A stretch of DNA of 64,000 nt, taken from NCBI RefSeq assembly GCF_000701365.1, contig NZ_KL370778.1, forward strand, positions 1 to 64,000, written 5' to 3'. A program made the position numbers and the translations under genes. The notes below the pieces were generated by a model. The model did not search any database. It worked only from the letters and a program-made list of their open reading frames with translations, and was not told the DNA's origin. Positions 63,686 to 64,000 of the stretch are shown here, one piece after another. The stretch is from Blastococcus sp. URHD0036 (lineage in GTDB: Bacteria > Actinomycetota > Actinomycetes > Mycobacteriales > Geodermatophilaceae). Every line of letters starts with the position of its first letter. Position 1 is the stretch's first letter.

Positions 63686-64000
63686 TCAGAACGTGGGCCA
63701 CTTGGCCCGGTCGGGGAGCCCGGAGCGGGCGACGACGCCCTCGCCCGCGGCCTGGGCGCGGCGCAGCAGGTCGTCCTCGTCGATCGTGGTGCAGCGGTAG
63801 TCCTCGACCACGCGCCGTCCGCCGACGAGGACGGTGTGCACGCCGCGGCCGTCGGCGGACCAGACCAGCTGGTTGGCGACGTTGTGCAGCGGCCGCCACT
63901 CCGGGCGGTTCGTGTCGTGCAGCACCAGGTCGGCCTGCTTGCCCACCTCGATGGAGCCGAGCTCGTCCTCGGCCTGCAGCGCCTTCGCCCCGTTGCGGGT
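63686..64000 (-). CDS. Amidohydrolase, C-terminal part (gene continues beyond window)
   Basis: Only the last 104 residues are present, open to the window edge. TRNGAKALQAEDELGSIEVG followed by KQADLVLHD is the typical end of cytosine deaminase/AtzB-TrzN-type amidohydrolases. HTVLVGGRRVVEDYR follows. Such enzymes remove amino groups from heterocycles or hydrolyse ring amides. Its location next to the VOC gene suggests it belongs to the catabolic island. Confidence 0.83.
   Translation of the reverse strand, partial: TRNGAKALQAEDELGSIEVGKQADLVLHDTNRPEWRPLHNVANQLVWSADGRGVHTVLVGGRRVVEDYRCTTIDEDDLLRRAQAAGEGVVARSGLPDRAKWPTF

Overview
The window is very GC-rich chromosomal DNA with dense, often overlapping genes and many GTG starts. 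Gene content (HspR/HAIR heat-shock control, a bifunctional-type dCTP deaminase, DUF3140 and DUF3151 proteins, EtfD-like Fe-S protein, LGFP repeats, a DevS/DevR-like pair) points to an actinobacterium. A Geodermatophilaceae member (Blastococcus, Modestobacter or Geodermatophilus type) is my best guess, but it is inference. No rRNA, insertion sequence, prophage, CRISPR array or replication origin was seen. One tRNA-Gly(CCC) is present.

0.0-10 kb: the 3' end of an LGFP-repeat protein, then purine synthesis genes (purC, purB, purD, purA) interspersed with an AI-2E-family membrane protein, rsgA and a glycerophosphodiester phosphodiesterase. 10-20 kb: an N-acyl-D-amino-acid deacylase-like hydrolase, a sugar-type ABC permease with an unusually degenerate ATPase, fba, a flavin disulfide reductase, a GlcD-type oxidase, pyrE, a TspO homologue and a fasciclin lipoprotein. 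20-34 kb: a membrane-anchored molybdopterin oxidoreductase, clpB, an ohrR/osmC peroxide pair, a MarR-DHA2 efflux operon, and the heat-shock operon dnaK-grpE-dnaJ-hspR extended by a MarR gene. HAIR-type sites lie before clpB and, in degenerate form, before dnaK.

34-50 kb: an AbiEi/DUF559-type protein flanked by 79-bp direct repeats, an ETF:menaquinone oxidoreductase-like protein, a DUF389 protein, a CynX-type transporter, dcd, a large hybrid sensor kinase, the tRNA, two methyltransferases, and a DevS/DevR-like two-component system with a stress protein that has a DevR-box-like palindrome in its upstream region. A type III polyketide synthase and a methyltransferase follow. 50-53 kb holds two small ORFs, a TauD-like oxygenase and a ribokinase.

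53-64 kb is the most distinctive part: a catabolic island around an IclR regulator. One operon encodes a Rieske ring-hydroxylating dioxygenase (alpha, beta), a Dabb-extradiol dioxygenase fusion and an M20-like protein. A second encodes an FAH-family enzyme, a metallo-amidohydrolase, an HpcH/HpaI aldolase and a cupin. An aldo/keto reductase, a VOC protein and a partial amidohydrolase follow. The same palindrome (TRCGAGAC-N3-GTCYYGYM) occurs in front of the dioxygenase operon, twice before the FAH operon, and once before the reductase. This suggests one regulon for an aromatic or N-heterocyclic substrate whose identity cannot be read from the sequence. Several convergent gene pairs are separated by long, near-perfect GC hairpins that probably terminate transcription from both sides.
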